This document shows positions 7,951-16,013 of a stretch of 64,000 bases of DNA, piece by piece. This DNA comes from Rhodonellum sp041748555. GTDB lineage: Bacteria; Bacteroidota; Bacteroidia; Cytophagales; Cyclobacteriaceae. Below the pieces are notes generated by a model. That model was not told the origin of the DNA. It worked only from the letters and a program-made list of their open reading frames with translations, and did no database searches. Position numbers and translations under genes: made by a program. Position 1 is the first letter of the stretch. Each line of letters opens with the position of its first letter. The DNA lies in the NCBI GenBank assembly GCA_041748555.1, contig JBGTDA010000171.1:1-64000 (forward strand), in the 5' to 3' direction.

Positions 7951-10302
7951 ATGATGAGACCCAATTGGTTAATATTCAACCTTCGCATTTTGTTCAAATA
8001 CCGCTTGTATGCCGGAATCAGTTTGGCAGGGCTGGCAATTGCTGTTTCCTCTTTTTGGTTTATTGGCGATTTTGTCCGGAATTCCCATCAATATGACGGC
8101 TTCCACCAAAATTCGGAAAACATCTACCGGTTGACGCTTGAAGTGAATTCGGCTGGCAGTACGGATCATTATGCCTCCACCGGGAAGCCACCGGGGATCC
8201 TGTTGAAGGAAAGTTATCCGGGCATCAGTTCCTATGCAAGGCTGACATTTTTGGGTAATACGGTTGTGAAAGTAAATGAAGCACTTTTTACGGAGAGAGG
8301 TTTTTTTAAAACAAATCCTGAAACCTTTGAAGTATTTAGCTTCGATTTTTTGGCCGGAGATAAAGGGAGTGCCTTGACCGATCCCCATTCAGTTGTCCTT
8401 TCAAGGTTTTTGGCTGAGAAATACTTCAACAGCCTGGATATCATCGGAAATCAGGTGATCATAAACGAAGAATCCTACCAGGTAAAAGGCATTTTTGAAG
8501 ATTGGCCTGAAAACTCACATCTTGAAGTCAAGGCACTTTTGAGTGAAGGACCTGCTTCCCGGGAATTTGAGCCACAGGATTGGTTTGATCTCGACCAGTA
8601 TAATTATGTGCTGTTGGATCCCGCAGTGAGCCAAAAAGAGCTGGATGATAAACTAGATCAATTGACGTCAGCACATGTTGCCCCTATTTTTGAAGGATCA
8701 GCTATGGAAGTGAAATTTCACTCGCAAGCCCTTGAAGACCTGTACTTCGAAGCGGCCCTGATCGATGATGTGCCAAAAGGAAATCCGGTGTATGTCAAGG
8801 CACTCACATTTGTGGGTTTGTTGGTGCTGTTGATCTCGGGATTGAACTATATCAATCTCTCCCTGACCCAGTCCACCAAGAGGATGAAGGAAATAGCGGT
8901 GAAAAGAATTCTGGGTATAACAAGAAGGCAGATCTGGGTGCAGAGTGCAATAGAATCCATCATCATGACTGTTTTGGTATTGTTGATTTCCGGACTTCTG
9001 ATCCTTTGCTTTGACAACCTGTATTTCCATTACACAAAATTCCATGCACTGGACCTGGCCGATAAATGGCCGCTTTTGTTGACCATCCTGTTGCTGATAT
9101 TTGTGACGGGACTTCTCGGTACCGGATATTCGGGGATGTATCTTTCCTTTTCAGGTTCCGTGAACAGCAGGGACGAAACAGGTGCAAACACCTTCAAGAA
9201 AATTTTATTGGGCTTTCAGTTTGTCATCGCTTCGGTGATTCTTATCTCCACCCTTACGATGAACCGGCAGCTTTCCTTTATGAAAAACAAGGACCTGGGC
9301 TTCTCAAAGGAACAGGTCCTGATTGTGGGCCTTCCGCTTCATGAGGAAATGAAAACCAAATTGATTCCATTCAGGGAAGCTGTTAAAACCTATTCTGCTA
9401 TTGAAAATGCATCTCTGATCGGAGGGGGCGCATTGCCGGGGGAAGAAAACGGAAAAGACCTGTTTCAGGTGTCTATAGATGATAACCATGCGGATCGGAT
9501 ATATAATATTTACAGGATAGATGAAAATTACTTTGAGCTTTTGAATATTGAATTTGTCTCTGGCCGGAATTTCCAGGCAAACAGAATTGCCGACAAAAAC
9601 GAGGCCCTGATCATCAACGAGATTTTGGCAAAATCCATACACTGGGATGATCCTATCGGGAAGACGGTCTGGTACGGAGGGCAACTAAGAGCTGTAATCG
9701 GGGTAGTCAAAAATTTCCACAATAAATCCCTTCACAACTTCATCGAACCCATCGTGTTTATTTATGATGACAGCAGTCCTTCCAATCTACTTGTCAAAAC
9801 AGCAGGATCCGATCCGGACCTCCTTCAATCCGCCTGGATGGATTTTTTTACCGGCACGCCTTTCCTGCTCAGCTACTTTGACCGGCATATTGATTCCATG
9901 TATGCCAAAGAAGATCATCTGTCCATACTCCTTGGATGCTTCTCCCTGATTTCACTCACCCTTTGTTGCATGGGACTGTTTGCGGTTTTCTCCCTGCACA
10001 TGCTGCAAAAAACAAAAGAAATGAGCATCAGAAAAGTGCTGGGAGCATCCTTAACCAACCTTTTGAAAACAGCCACCCGAAGCTATCTCCTGATCATGGT
10101 TATTTCCATTGGCATAGCCATCCCCATCGCCTGGTTTTTTATGAACAAGTGGTTGAATGGATTCAGCTATAAGGCAGGGATGGATTCGGGAGTTTTTATT
10201 TGTTCGGCCCTGCTTATTTTATCAGGCTGCTGTATCACCTTGGTTTACCATGTGGTCAAGGCACTGAATGTGAATCCGGTAGATTCATTAAAATCTGAGT
10301 GA
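7951..10302 (+). CDS. MacB/FtsX-type ABC transporter permease, full-length
   Basis: This 783-residue protein has the duplicated architecture common in Bacteroidota: an N-terminal helix near residues 22-42, a large periplasmic MacB-PCD domain, three helices around 280-400, a second periplasmic domain, and three C-terminal helices. After each block comes the conserved cytoplasmic motif: STKRMKEIAVKRILGITRRQ in the middle and LQKTKEMSIRKVLGASLTNL near 690. These are FtsX-domain signatures (R-K-V-L-G-A). Such proteins normally pair with a LolD-like ATPase, which is not adjacent here, so the partner is encoded elsewhere. The likely role is mechanotransmission or export of lipoproteins, peptides or drugs. 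Two consecutive ATGs are possible starts. Confidence 0.88.
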   Translation: MMRPNWLIFNLRILFKYRLYAGISLAGLAIAVSSFWFIGDFVRNSHQYDGFHQNSENIYRLTLEVNSAGSTDHYASTGKPPGILLKESYPGISSYARLTFLGNTVVKVNEALFTERGFFKTNPETFEVFSFDFLAGDKGSALTDPHSVVLSRFLAEKYFNSLDIIGNQVIINEESYQVKGIFEDWPENSHLEVKALLSEGPASREFEPQDWFDLDQYNYVLLDPAVSQKELDDKLDQLTSAHVAPIFEGSAMEVKFHSQALEDLYFEAALIDDVPKGNPVYVKALTFVGLLVLLISGLNYINLSLTQSTKRMKEIAVKRILGITRRQIWVQSAIESIIMTVLVLLISGLLILCFDNLYFHYTKFHALDLADKWPLLLTILLLIFVTGLLGTGYSGMYLSFSGSVNSRDETGANTFKKILLGFQFVIASVILISTLTMNRQLSFMKNKDLGFSKEQVLIVGLPLHEEMKTKLIPFREAVKTYSAIENASLIGGGALPGEENGKDLFQVSIDDNHADRIYNIYRIDENYFELLNIEFVSGRNFQANRIADKNEALIINEILAKSIHWDDPIGKTVWYGGQLRAVIGVVKNFHNKSLHNFIEPIVFIYDDSSPSNLLVKTAGSDPDLLQSAWMDFFTGTPFLLSYFDRHIDSMYAKEDHLSILLGCFSLISLTLCCMGLFAVFSLHMLQKTKEMSIRKVLGASLTNLLKTATRSYLLIMVISIGIAIPIAWFFMNKWLNGFSYKAGMDSGVFICSALLILSGCCITLVYHVVKALNVNPVDSLKSE

Positions 10303-10351
10303 AAAACATTGTTCAAGGCACCCATCCAATAATGAACTCAAATATCTGAAA

Positions 10352-12277
10352 ATGAAAAAGTTTCTTTTACTTGTTCCAATCATGATTTTTGGTTTATCTG
10401 GTTTCTGCCAAGAGAGGGATTTTAAAGCCGGCTTTATGTCCATTAGTTTGGTGGATTCCTCAAGGCTCTGGAAGCCTGGAACAGCATCTACTGATTCCCT
10501 GCATTTTAGACCCATAGATATAGATATATGGTATCCAAGCTTGGAAGCCAACGGTGATCCTCTGCCATTCGGCGACCTTTTTGGGCTGTTTGAATCCAGA
10601 GGGATTAAATACCAGGGAATGGGAGAAGGTCTGATGGATGAGTTGTCCATTTATTTTGCCCTGGAACTGGGTTTGGAAATAGCCGATGGGAATAAGATGC
10701 TTCAATCGGAAACCAAAAGCTACCAAGATGCCAGTCCGGTGGAAAACCGGTTCCCGGTGATCGTTTATATGGCAGGTTTTAATGGAATGGGCTATGAGAA
10801 TTACAGGATACTGGAAAACCTTGCGCAACATGGCTTTGTTGTCGTTTCCGTTTGGTCCATGGGCAGGTATCCCGGGCATATGACCAATCATAAACTCGGT
10901 ATGCTCGAACAGGTTTATGATGCGGAATTTGCCATTAAGACGCTTAAAAGGAACGAGCTTCCGGGCATGGACTGGGATAAAATTGGCGTTGTTGGGTGCA
11001 GCTGGGGGGGAATGAGTGCGGCTGTTTTATTGGATAGAAACCCGGAAATCAAGGCATTTGTATCTTTGGATGGATCAGAAACCCACTATTTTGGGGAATC
11101 CGAAATTGATGATGATTTTTTGAAGGACATTTATGCTGCTGACCTGCTCCATCCGGACAAAACCCAGGCAGCCTATCTTTATCTGGAAAGTGGGAATAAA
11201 TGGGACGGATTTGAGCCTGTGGGGGAATATAATTATTTCAAAAAAACCAATTCCCGGAAACATTATTTAAGATTTTTAAAAAGCAAACATGAAGACTTTA
11301 CAAGCATTCCTGCTATGATGGACGCTTATCCCCATTCCAATGAGATGCAAAATATGCTGATAAAGGCCGTCAGCTTATTTTTTGATCTGCATATCAAGGA
11401 TTCCGGGGGATTTGAAGCCTATTACGCACAACTGGCAGCGGATCAAAACACCAGCACCCAGCCGGTTGAAATCAGTTATGAAATCCCAGACAGCTTTTTA
11501 TTTTCGGGTAAAATAATAAATGCCAAGTCCAATGAGGCACTTCCTTATGTGAATTTAAGTATCCTTGGCAGGGATATAGGTACGGTGTCGAATACAGACG
11601 GGCAATTTGAGCTGACGGTCAAAGAAGAGTTCCTGTCCGACACCATCCGGATTTCCATGATCGGCTACAAAACCAAAGACATGGTGATCCAGGATATTTT
11701 TGGAAAAAGCAGTCCCGTTACGATTGCTCTTGAGGAAGAGATATCCCGGTTATCCGAAGTGGTGGTGACTACCAAGGCATTAAAGACCAGAAAACTGGGC
11801 AATAAAACCGAATCCAGGTTTGTGGGAACTCCCTTTGCTTTTGGTCAACTGGGAGCGGAAATGGGCATCAAGATCCCTATCCGAAACCAACCGACCTATT
11901 TGGATTCATTTAATTTTAATGTGTCTTACAATATGCTTGGGGCAAAGGCTCTATTCAGATTGAATATTTATGATCTGGAGAAAGGGGAACCAGGTCAAAA
12001 CCTTTTGAACCGGAATATTATCATTCCATTGGAGATAGATCAAATCGGTTTGATCTCGGTTGATCTCAAAGATTATAATATCGTGCTACACGATGATGTC
12101 CTGGTTACCCTGGAATGGGTGGATAATATTGGGGAAACAGAAGTAAAAAAAGGAGCGGCGGTTGTTTTTTCACTTGGCTTTTTTACAAACGGGACCTACG
12201 TCAAATCCACCAAAGATTCCAAAATGAGGAAAATGGCTAATTTGGGGGTAGGGTTTAACTTGGATGTGAGGTATTGA
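10352..12277 (+). CDS. secreted alpha/beta hydrolase fused to carboxypeptidase-regulatory domain
   Basis: The 641-residue protein begins with a signal peptide (MKKFLLLVPIMIFGLSGFCQ). Residues ~25-370 form an alpha/beta hydrolase of the dienelactone-hydrolase/acetylhydrolase type, with nucleophile elbow G-C-S217-W-G at 215-219, an Asp-containing strand SLDGSE near 240, and a candidate His in SKHEDF. After a linker, residues ~388-470 are a CarbopepD-regulatory-like beta domain (SGKIINAKSNEALPYVNLSI, later S-M-I-G-Y-K-T), usually the first module of TonB-dependent receptors. A further ~165-residue beta-rich tail follows. It sits 49 nt after the permease gene on the same strand, so they may be cotranscribed. 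The fusion suggests surface or periplasmic placement; substrate unknown. Confidence 0.75.
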   Translation: MKKFLLLVPIMIFGLSGFCQERDFKAGFMSISLVDSSRLWKPGTASTDSLHFRPIDIDIWYPSLEANGDPLPFGDLFGLFESRGIKYQGMGEGLMDELSIYFALELGLEIADGNKMLQSETKSYQDASPVENRFPVIVYMAGFNGMGYENYRILENLAQHGFVVVSVWSMGRYPGHMTNHKLGMLEQVYDAEFAIKTLKRNELPGMDWDKIGVVGCSWGGMSAAVLLDRNPEIKAFVSLDGSETHYFGESEIDDDFLKDIYAADLLHPDKTQAAYLYLESGNKWDGFEPVGEYNYFKKTNSRKHYLRFLKSKHEDFTSIPAMMDAYPHSNEMQNMLIKAVSLFFDLHIKDSGGFEAYYAQLAADQNTSTQPVEISYEIPDSFLFSGKIINAKSNEALPYVNLSILGRDIGTVSNTDGQFELTVKEEFLSDTIRISMIGYKTKDMVIQDIFGKSSPVTIALEEEISRLSEVVVTTKALKTRKLGNKTESRFVGTPFAFGQLGAEMGIKIPIRNQPTYLDSFNFNVSYNMLGAKALFRLNIYDLEKGEPGQNLLNRNIIIPLEIDQIGLISVDLKDYNIVLHDDVLVTLEWVDNIGETEVKKGAAVVFSLGFFTNGTYVKSTKDSKMRKMANLGVGFNLDVRY

Positions 12278-12439
12278 AAATTTATTTATTATTCATGGGT
12301 TTATCCAGGAAAAGGGTCAGAAGACAGAAGAAGGAAGTAGCCAATAATTGCAGATATACATATTGGATTAAGTGTTAATTTAAACAGATAGTGTAAAATG
12401 TATAATAATTACCCATAAACTATTGCTTTATTTTAAAGC

Positions 12440-12779
12440 CAGATCCACATGACCAATCTACACTGCTACTGATATTTTCTTCAATCCCGGGTTTTTATGC
12501 TGATACAATTGCACAGGAGAAAAACAAAATGGTAATAACGGGAGAGGTCGGGGATTCCGTTAGCCAGGAGACAGGATCTACAAAATCAAATTTGAACCCA
12601 AAGACAAATCCTAAAGGATAACGGAATCCTGGGCATTTATACGGGAAAGAGATTACGCTATATTAGAAATTGGCGGAAAAACCGAAATCACCGACCCTAA
12701 AATGTTTCAGCTGAGTGATTCCTTATGGATGGCCTATACCGGAGCTTTGAAATTACAACCGGAAACCTTGAAGGGGTGA
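12440..12779 (+). pseudogene. decayed small secreted protein gene
   Basis: A signal-peptide-like stretch (LLLIFSSIPGFYADTIAQEK from 12463) runs into MVITGEVGDSVSQ and stops at 12624 or so. In another frame, coding-like sequence continues: DRIYKIKFEPKDKS, a TAA, then RERDYAILEIGGKTEITDPK and QLSDSLWMAYTGALKLQPET, to TGA 12777. The reading frame is thus broken by at least one frameshift and one stop. I do not recognise the family. The surrounding gap 12278-12883 also contains a copy of the GCAGATATACATA motif at 12348-12362 but no intact gene. Confidence 0.5.
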
Positions 12780-12883
12780 TATGATTTGCTTAACATAGAA
12801 ACGACATTGAATTGTACACAGAAAATCCGGATTTTTTGTCCTCTTGGACATTTATTATTATTTTTGGTTAAAAGCACAAATTA

Positions 12884-13102
12884 ATGGCAAAACTAACTTT
12901 AGAAATAGAAGACAAAAAACTCAAATTCTTTAAAGACCTTATCCAACACTTTTCATTTGTAAAAATAGAAGAAGCCGGATTGGAGGAGGATACCGATGCA
13001 CAAGTAAGAGAAAATATCCGGGAAGGAGTCAAAGAGTTGAAGCTGGTTTTGGAAGGTAAAAAGAAAAGCCGTCCTGCTAAGGAATTTTTAAAAGAATTAT
13101 GA
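12884..13102 (+). CDS. antitoxin of a RelE/ParE-type toxin-antitoxin pair
   Basis: The 72-residue acidic-then-basic small protein ends in REGVKELKLVLEGKKKSRPA and K-E-F-L-K-E-L. This matches the Bacteroidota antitoxin type (DUF2683-like) in which a C-terminal R-E-G-V-K-E-x-K segment wraps the RelE partner. Its stop overlaps the toxin ATG by 4 nt, the usual arrangement of such modules. The N-terminal part is a short helical dimerisation-like segment without a recognisable DNA-binding fold. The antitoxin looks intact, although its toxin looks recombinant. Confidence 0.75.
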   Translation: MAKLTLEIEDKKLKFFKDLIQHFSFVKIEEAGLEEDTDAQVRENIREGVKELKLVLEGKKKSRPAKEFLKEL

Positions 13103-13461
13103 GCTTCCGGGTCGATACCATTGACCACTTTGAGAAGGAAGCAAAAAGGCTAAAGAAGAAGTTTCCTTCGCTCAAATCGGAAATTTATGATTTGGTCAAT
13201 GCATTGGAAGAAAACCCGAAAATCGGTATTGCTATCGGAAAAGGATTTTACAAAATCCGGTTGGCAATCCACTCTAAAGGAAAAGGGAAACGCGGTGGAG
13301 CCAGGGTGCGCGTGTTGGACTTTGAAGATGGACTGGAGTATTATGCAGCACTGATGGCCGGGTGCAAAATTGTTGTTACCGAAGATATTGGGGATTTTTA
13401 TTACGCTGAAATAGAAGTGCTGGATAGCAAAAGTTTTCTAAGGAAGTTTTTTGGAAAGTAA
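13099..13461 (+). CDS. chimeric toxin: RelE/ParE N-terminus joined to PIN-domain C-terminus
   Basis: Residues 1-70 of 120 follow the RelE/ParE pattern of this antitoxin family: F-R-V-x-T-I-x-H-F-E-K-E-A-K, then A-L-E-E-N-P, F-Y-K-I-R-L-A-I, and KGKGKRGGARV at 60-70. In intact relatives the next strand carries the family's last ~30 residues. Here residues 71-120 instead read like the end of a PIN ribonuclease: LDFEDGLEYYAALMAGCKIV (73-92), VTEDIGDFYYAEIEVLD, then S-F-L-R-K-F-F. D-F-E-D and T-E-D-x-x-D-F correspond to acidic PIN motifs, but the N-terminal PIN Asp motif is absent. The likely origin is a deletion between neighbouring modules, with the junction near 13305-13325. Toxicity is doubtful because neither fold is complete. 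Confidence 0.7.
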   Translation: MSFRVDTIDHFEKEAKRLKKKFPSLKSEIYDLVNALEENPKIGIAIGKGFYKIRLAIHSKGKGKRGGARVRVLDFEDGLEYYAALMAGCKIVVTEDIGDFYYAEIEVLDSKSFLRKFFGK

Positions 13462-13516
13462 CAAAAATCTATTTCAGCCTGCCATACGGTGTAAATGGGT
13501 GACTGATCGGAAAAAC

Positions 13517-13560
13517 TTTTATCCTTCATATGGAGAGGAATGGGACACCGTGGTTTGGAC
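13517..13560 (+). pseudogene. fossil C-terminus of a GNAT acetyltransferase
   Basis: In one frame the DNA reads FYPSYGEEWDTVVW. The segment GEEWDTVVW (13532-13558) matches the end of the GNAT protein at 6913-7467 (GEEWDIVVW) at eight of nine positions. No N-terminal GNAT sequence remains. It supports the view that 12278-13620 has lost genes by deletion. Confidence 0.45.
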
Positions 13561-13594
13561 TAGTGATATCATTCATCCGACAACTGTCATTCAG

Positions 13595-13620
13595 CTTCCA
13601 ACTTCCCACTTTAAGCTTCC
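13595..13620. repeat. degenerate CTTCCAACTTCCCACTT repeat at the end of the his operon
   Basis: The 17 nt at 13595-13611 recur exactly in inverse orientation at 15103-15119, so the pair brackets hisIE and hisF. A 16/17 match lies at 21238-21254 in the trp operon. It directly abuts the hisIE stop codon. Confidence 0.6.
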
Positions 13621-14229
13621 CTACTTCTCCTTATGCCGCTCAATCAACACCTCCATCACTTCATCCAACTCAAAGCCTTTCGCTTCCAATAAAATCAGGT
13701 AATGGAAAAGCAGATCTGCGGCTTCACCCAAAAACAGCTCCTTGTTGTCGTCTTTGGCTTCGATCACGATTTCAACAGCCTCCTCCCCTACTTTCTGGGC
13801 AATTTTGTTGATGCCTTTGGCAAAAAGGGATGCCGTGTAGGATTGATCGGTGGGATTGTTTTTCCTGTCTTTGATGATAGCTCTCAATTCATCGATAAAA
13901 AAGGTTTTGCTGTCATTTTTTTCCTTCCAACAGGTATCATCCCCTTTGTGACAAACAGGACCGATGGGTTCGGCCTTGATCAGCAAGGTGTCCTGATCAC
14001 AATCGACGGATAGGGAGTTGAACATCAGAAAATTTCCGGAAGTCTCCCCTTTGGTCCAAAGCCTCTGTTTTGTTCTGCTGTAAAAAGTGACTTTACCGGA
14101 TTCCACCGTTTTGTCGATCGCCTCTTGGTTCATATAGCCCAGCATCAGCACCTTGTGGGTTGCCACATCCTGGATAATCGCCGGAACAAGCCCGTTCACT
14201 TTCTCAAAATCAAGGTTAATATCGTTCAT
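13621..14229 (-). CDS. hisIE: bifunctional phosphoribosyl-AMP cyclohydrolase / phosphoribosyl-ATP pyrophosphohydrolase
   Basis: This 202-residue fusion catalyses the second and third steps of histidine synthesis in the cytosol. The HisI half (1-105) shows SRTKQRLWTKGETSGNFL at 51-68, the metal-binding V-D-C-D-Q-D at 75-80, and C-H-K-G-D-D-T-C-W at 93-101, giving a complete zinc and magnesium set. The HisE half has KVGEEAVE at 146-153, then E-A-A-D-L-L-F-H, the pyrophosphatase helix motifs. It is the last gene of hisH-A-F-IE, 97 nt after hisF. Degenerate repeats abut its stop codon. Length and motifs are normal for the Bacteroidota fusion. Confidence 0.95.
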   Translation of the reverse strand: MNDINLDFEKVNGLVPAIIQDVATHKVLMLGYMNQEAIDKTVESGKVTFYSRTKQRLWTKGETSGNFLMFNSLSVDCDQDTLLIKAEPIGPVCHKGDDTCWKEKNDSKTFFIDELRAIIKDRKNNPTDQSYTASLFAKGINKIAQKVGEEAVEIVIEAKDDNKELFLGEAADLLFHYLILLEAKGFELDEVMEVLIERHKEK

Positions 14230-14326
14230 TGGAAATTTTTAGAATGACAAAGAAAGGCAATTTTAAATAAAATTCAGGTTTTTCGGCCAAGCCGGGGATT
14301 TGCCTTATTTTCACGAAGCCCTGTTT

Positions 14327-15082
14327 CTACTTCCTTATACTCACTCCCTCTCCATCCAAATAGGTCTTTAGATTCAAGATGGGTATTTCTTTGAAATGGA
14401 AAATACTGGCGGCCAAGGCGGCATCTGCTTTTCCCACGGTAAATACATCGTTGAAGTGACCCATATTTCCTGCACCGCCGGATGCAATAACCGGTATGGG
14501 CAACATGGCGGAAATCTCCGAAGTAATGTCATTGGCAAATCCTGATTTTGTACCGTCATGATCCATCGAGGTAAGCAATATCTCCCCTGCTCCCCTGTCT
14601 GACACTTCCTTTGCCCATTCCTGCGTTTTCAGCAAAGTCGGAGTTCTTCCCCCATGGGTATGCACAAAATCAATCCCATCCACATTTTTGGTATCAATTG
14701 CAACCACGATACACTGACTACCGAATTCAGCAGCCATTTGATTGATGATATCGGGATTTTTGACAGCAGCAGAATTGATGGCGATTTTGTCTGCACCGGC
14801 ATTCAAGAGGACTTTTACATCTTCTACAGTAGAAATTCCCCCTCCGACCGTAAACGGAATATTGATCGCTTTGGCAATTTTGGTAACCAGTTCGCTAAGC
14901 GTTTTCCTTTTATCCACCGTGGCAGTGATATCCAGAAATACCAGCTCATCAGCTCCTTCGTCTGAATAAATTTTTGCCAGTTCCACCGGATCTCCGGCAT
15001 CCCTGAGCTGAAGAAAATTCACTCCTTTGACAGTTCGGCCGTCTTTGATATCGAGACAGGGAATGATTCTTTTTGTAAGCAT
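14327..15082 (-). CDS. hisF: imidazole glycerol phosphate synthase, cyclase subunit
   Basis: This 251-residue (beta/alpha)8 barrel, with HisH, converts PRFAR and ammonia to imidazole glycerol phosphate and AICAR. Catalytic D11 (PCLDIKDGR) and D130 (VAIDTK) are at the canonical positions. Both half-barrel phosphate-binding loops are present: VGGGISTVED near 80 and SGGAGNMGHF near 200. It lies between hisA and hisIE. The gap to hisA is 211 nt and holds a large fold-back repeat, unusual inside a his operon. The start is an ATG at 15082. Confidence 0.97.
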   Translation of the reverse strand: MLTKRIIPCLDIKDGRTVKGVNFLQLRDAGDPVELAKIYSDEGADELVFLDITATVDKRKTLSELVTKIAKAINIPFTVGGGISTVEDVKVLLNAGADKIAINSAAVKNPDIINQMAAEFGSQCIVVAIDTKNVDGIDFVHTHGGRTPTLLKTQEWAKEVSDRGAGEILLTSMDHDGTKSGFANDITSEISAMLPIPVIASGGAGNMGHFNDVFTVGKADAALAASIFHFKEIPILNLKTYLDGEGVSIRK

Positions 15083-15089
15083 TATTCTA

Positions 15090-15291
15090 AGTTAGAGGTT
15101 AGAAGTGGGAAGTTGGAAGTTGAAGTTATTGGAACAGACAGATGACCGATGACCGATGTTGGATTGATATAGGTATTTGATTAAACTAGATTTGCTATAG
15201 TTGGGATTTGAATAGTTACTGATATTTTCACAAACAGAAATAGGTAAATCAGATAACTATTTCACGAACACCCGACGGTCATCGGTCATCT
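15090..15291. repeat. fold-back repeat in the hisA-hisF spacer
   Basis: A 16-bp perfect inverted repeat, AGATGACCGATGACCG at 15140-15155 and its complement at 15276-15291, encloses a second, looser inverted pair (ATAGTTACTGAT and ATCAGATAACTAT). The transcript could fold into a long hairpin between hisA and hisF. Just outside, 15093-15126 is a degenerate run of AAGTTGGAAG-type words. The word GATGACC recurs at 25159-25194 in the trp operon. Confidence 0.75.
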
Positions 15292-15293
15292 CA

Positions 15294-16013
15294 CTATTTC
15301 CCAAAACTCGCCAATTCTTCCAGGCTAATTCTTCCTTCATAATACGCTTTTCCGACGATTGTGCCGTAAACACCGATTTTTTGGAGCTCTTCCAAGTCTT
15401 TCATCGATGAGACACCGCCACTGGCGATCAGCTTAATGCCGGGAATTTCCTGAAGGATGTCTTTATACAAATCAAAAGAAGGTCCCTGAAGCAAACCGTC
15501 TTTGGCAACATCCGTGCAGATGACATATTGGACGCCCTTCTTCTGAAAACCTTTAATGAAATCTATCAAATCCATTTCCGTATTTTCCTGCCAACCTGAG
15601 ATGGTGATTTTCCTGTCTTTGGCATCGGCACCCAGAATGATTTTGTCGCCGCTATAGGATCGTAGCCAGCGTTCAAACATTTCAGGATGCTTCACCGCTA
15701 CACTTCCCCCTGTCACCTGATGGGCACCTAATTGAAATGCCAGCCCAATATCCATATCCGACTGGACGCCACCGCCAAAATCAATCTGAAGTAAAGTGTT
15801 TTCCGCCAGGGATTTCAGCACATGTTTGTTGATTATCATCTTCGCTTTGGCACCGTCCAGATCCACCAGATGCAGGCGCCGGATCCCGGCATCTTCAAAT
15901 CGCTTCGCCATTTCCAAAGGATCATCATGATATTCTTTTTTTTGTGCGTAATCACCTTGGGTCAATCTGACGCATTTTCCGCCGATGATGTCAATTGCAG
16001 GTATGATTTCCAT
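15294..16013 (-). CDS. hisA: ProFAR isomerase
   Basis: The 239-residue (beta/alpha)8 enzyme performs the ring-opening isomerisation of ProFAR to PRFAR. Catalytic D8 (PAIDIIGGKCVRL) and D130 (LGADAKD) are in place. The phosphate-binding loops DFGGGVQSD (78-86) and ASGGVSSMKD (near 200) are intact. The gene starts immediately after the hisH stop (16014), with no spacer, which indicates cotranscription. The fold-back repeat begins 2 nt after its stop. Confidence 0.97.
   Translation of the reverse strand: MEIIPAIDIIGGKCVRLTQGDYAQKKEYHDDPLEMAKRFEDAGIRRLHLVDLDGAKAKMIINKHVLKSLAENTLLQIDFGGGVQSDMDIGLAFQLGAHQVTGGSVAVKHPEMFERWLRSYSGDKIILGADAKDRKITISGWQENTEMDLIDFIKGFQKKGVQYVICTDVAKDGLLQGPSFDLYKDILQEIPGIKLIASGGVSSMKDLEELQKIGVYGTIVGKAYYEGRISLEELASFGK

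Noticed and set aside
13099..13461. Intact RelE toxin
   Set aside because: The C-terminal third does not follow the RelE pattern and reads as PIN instead.
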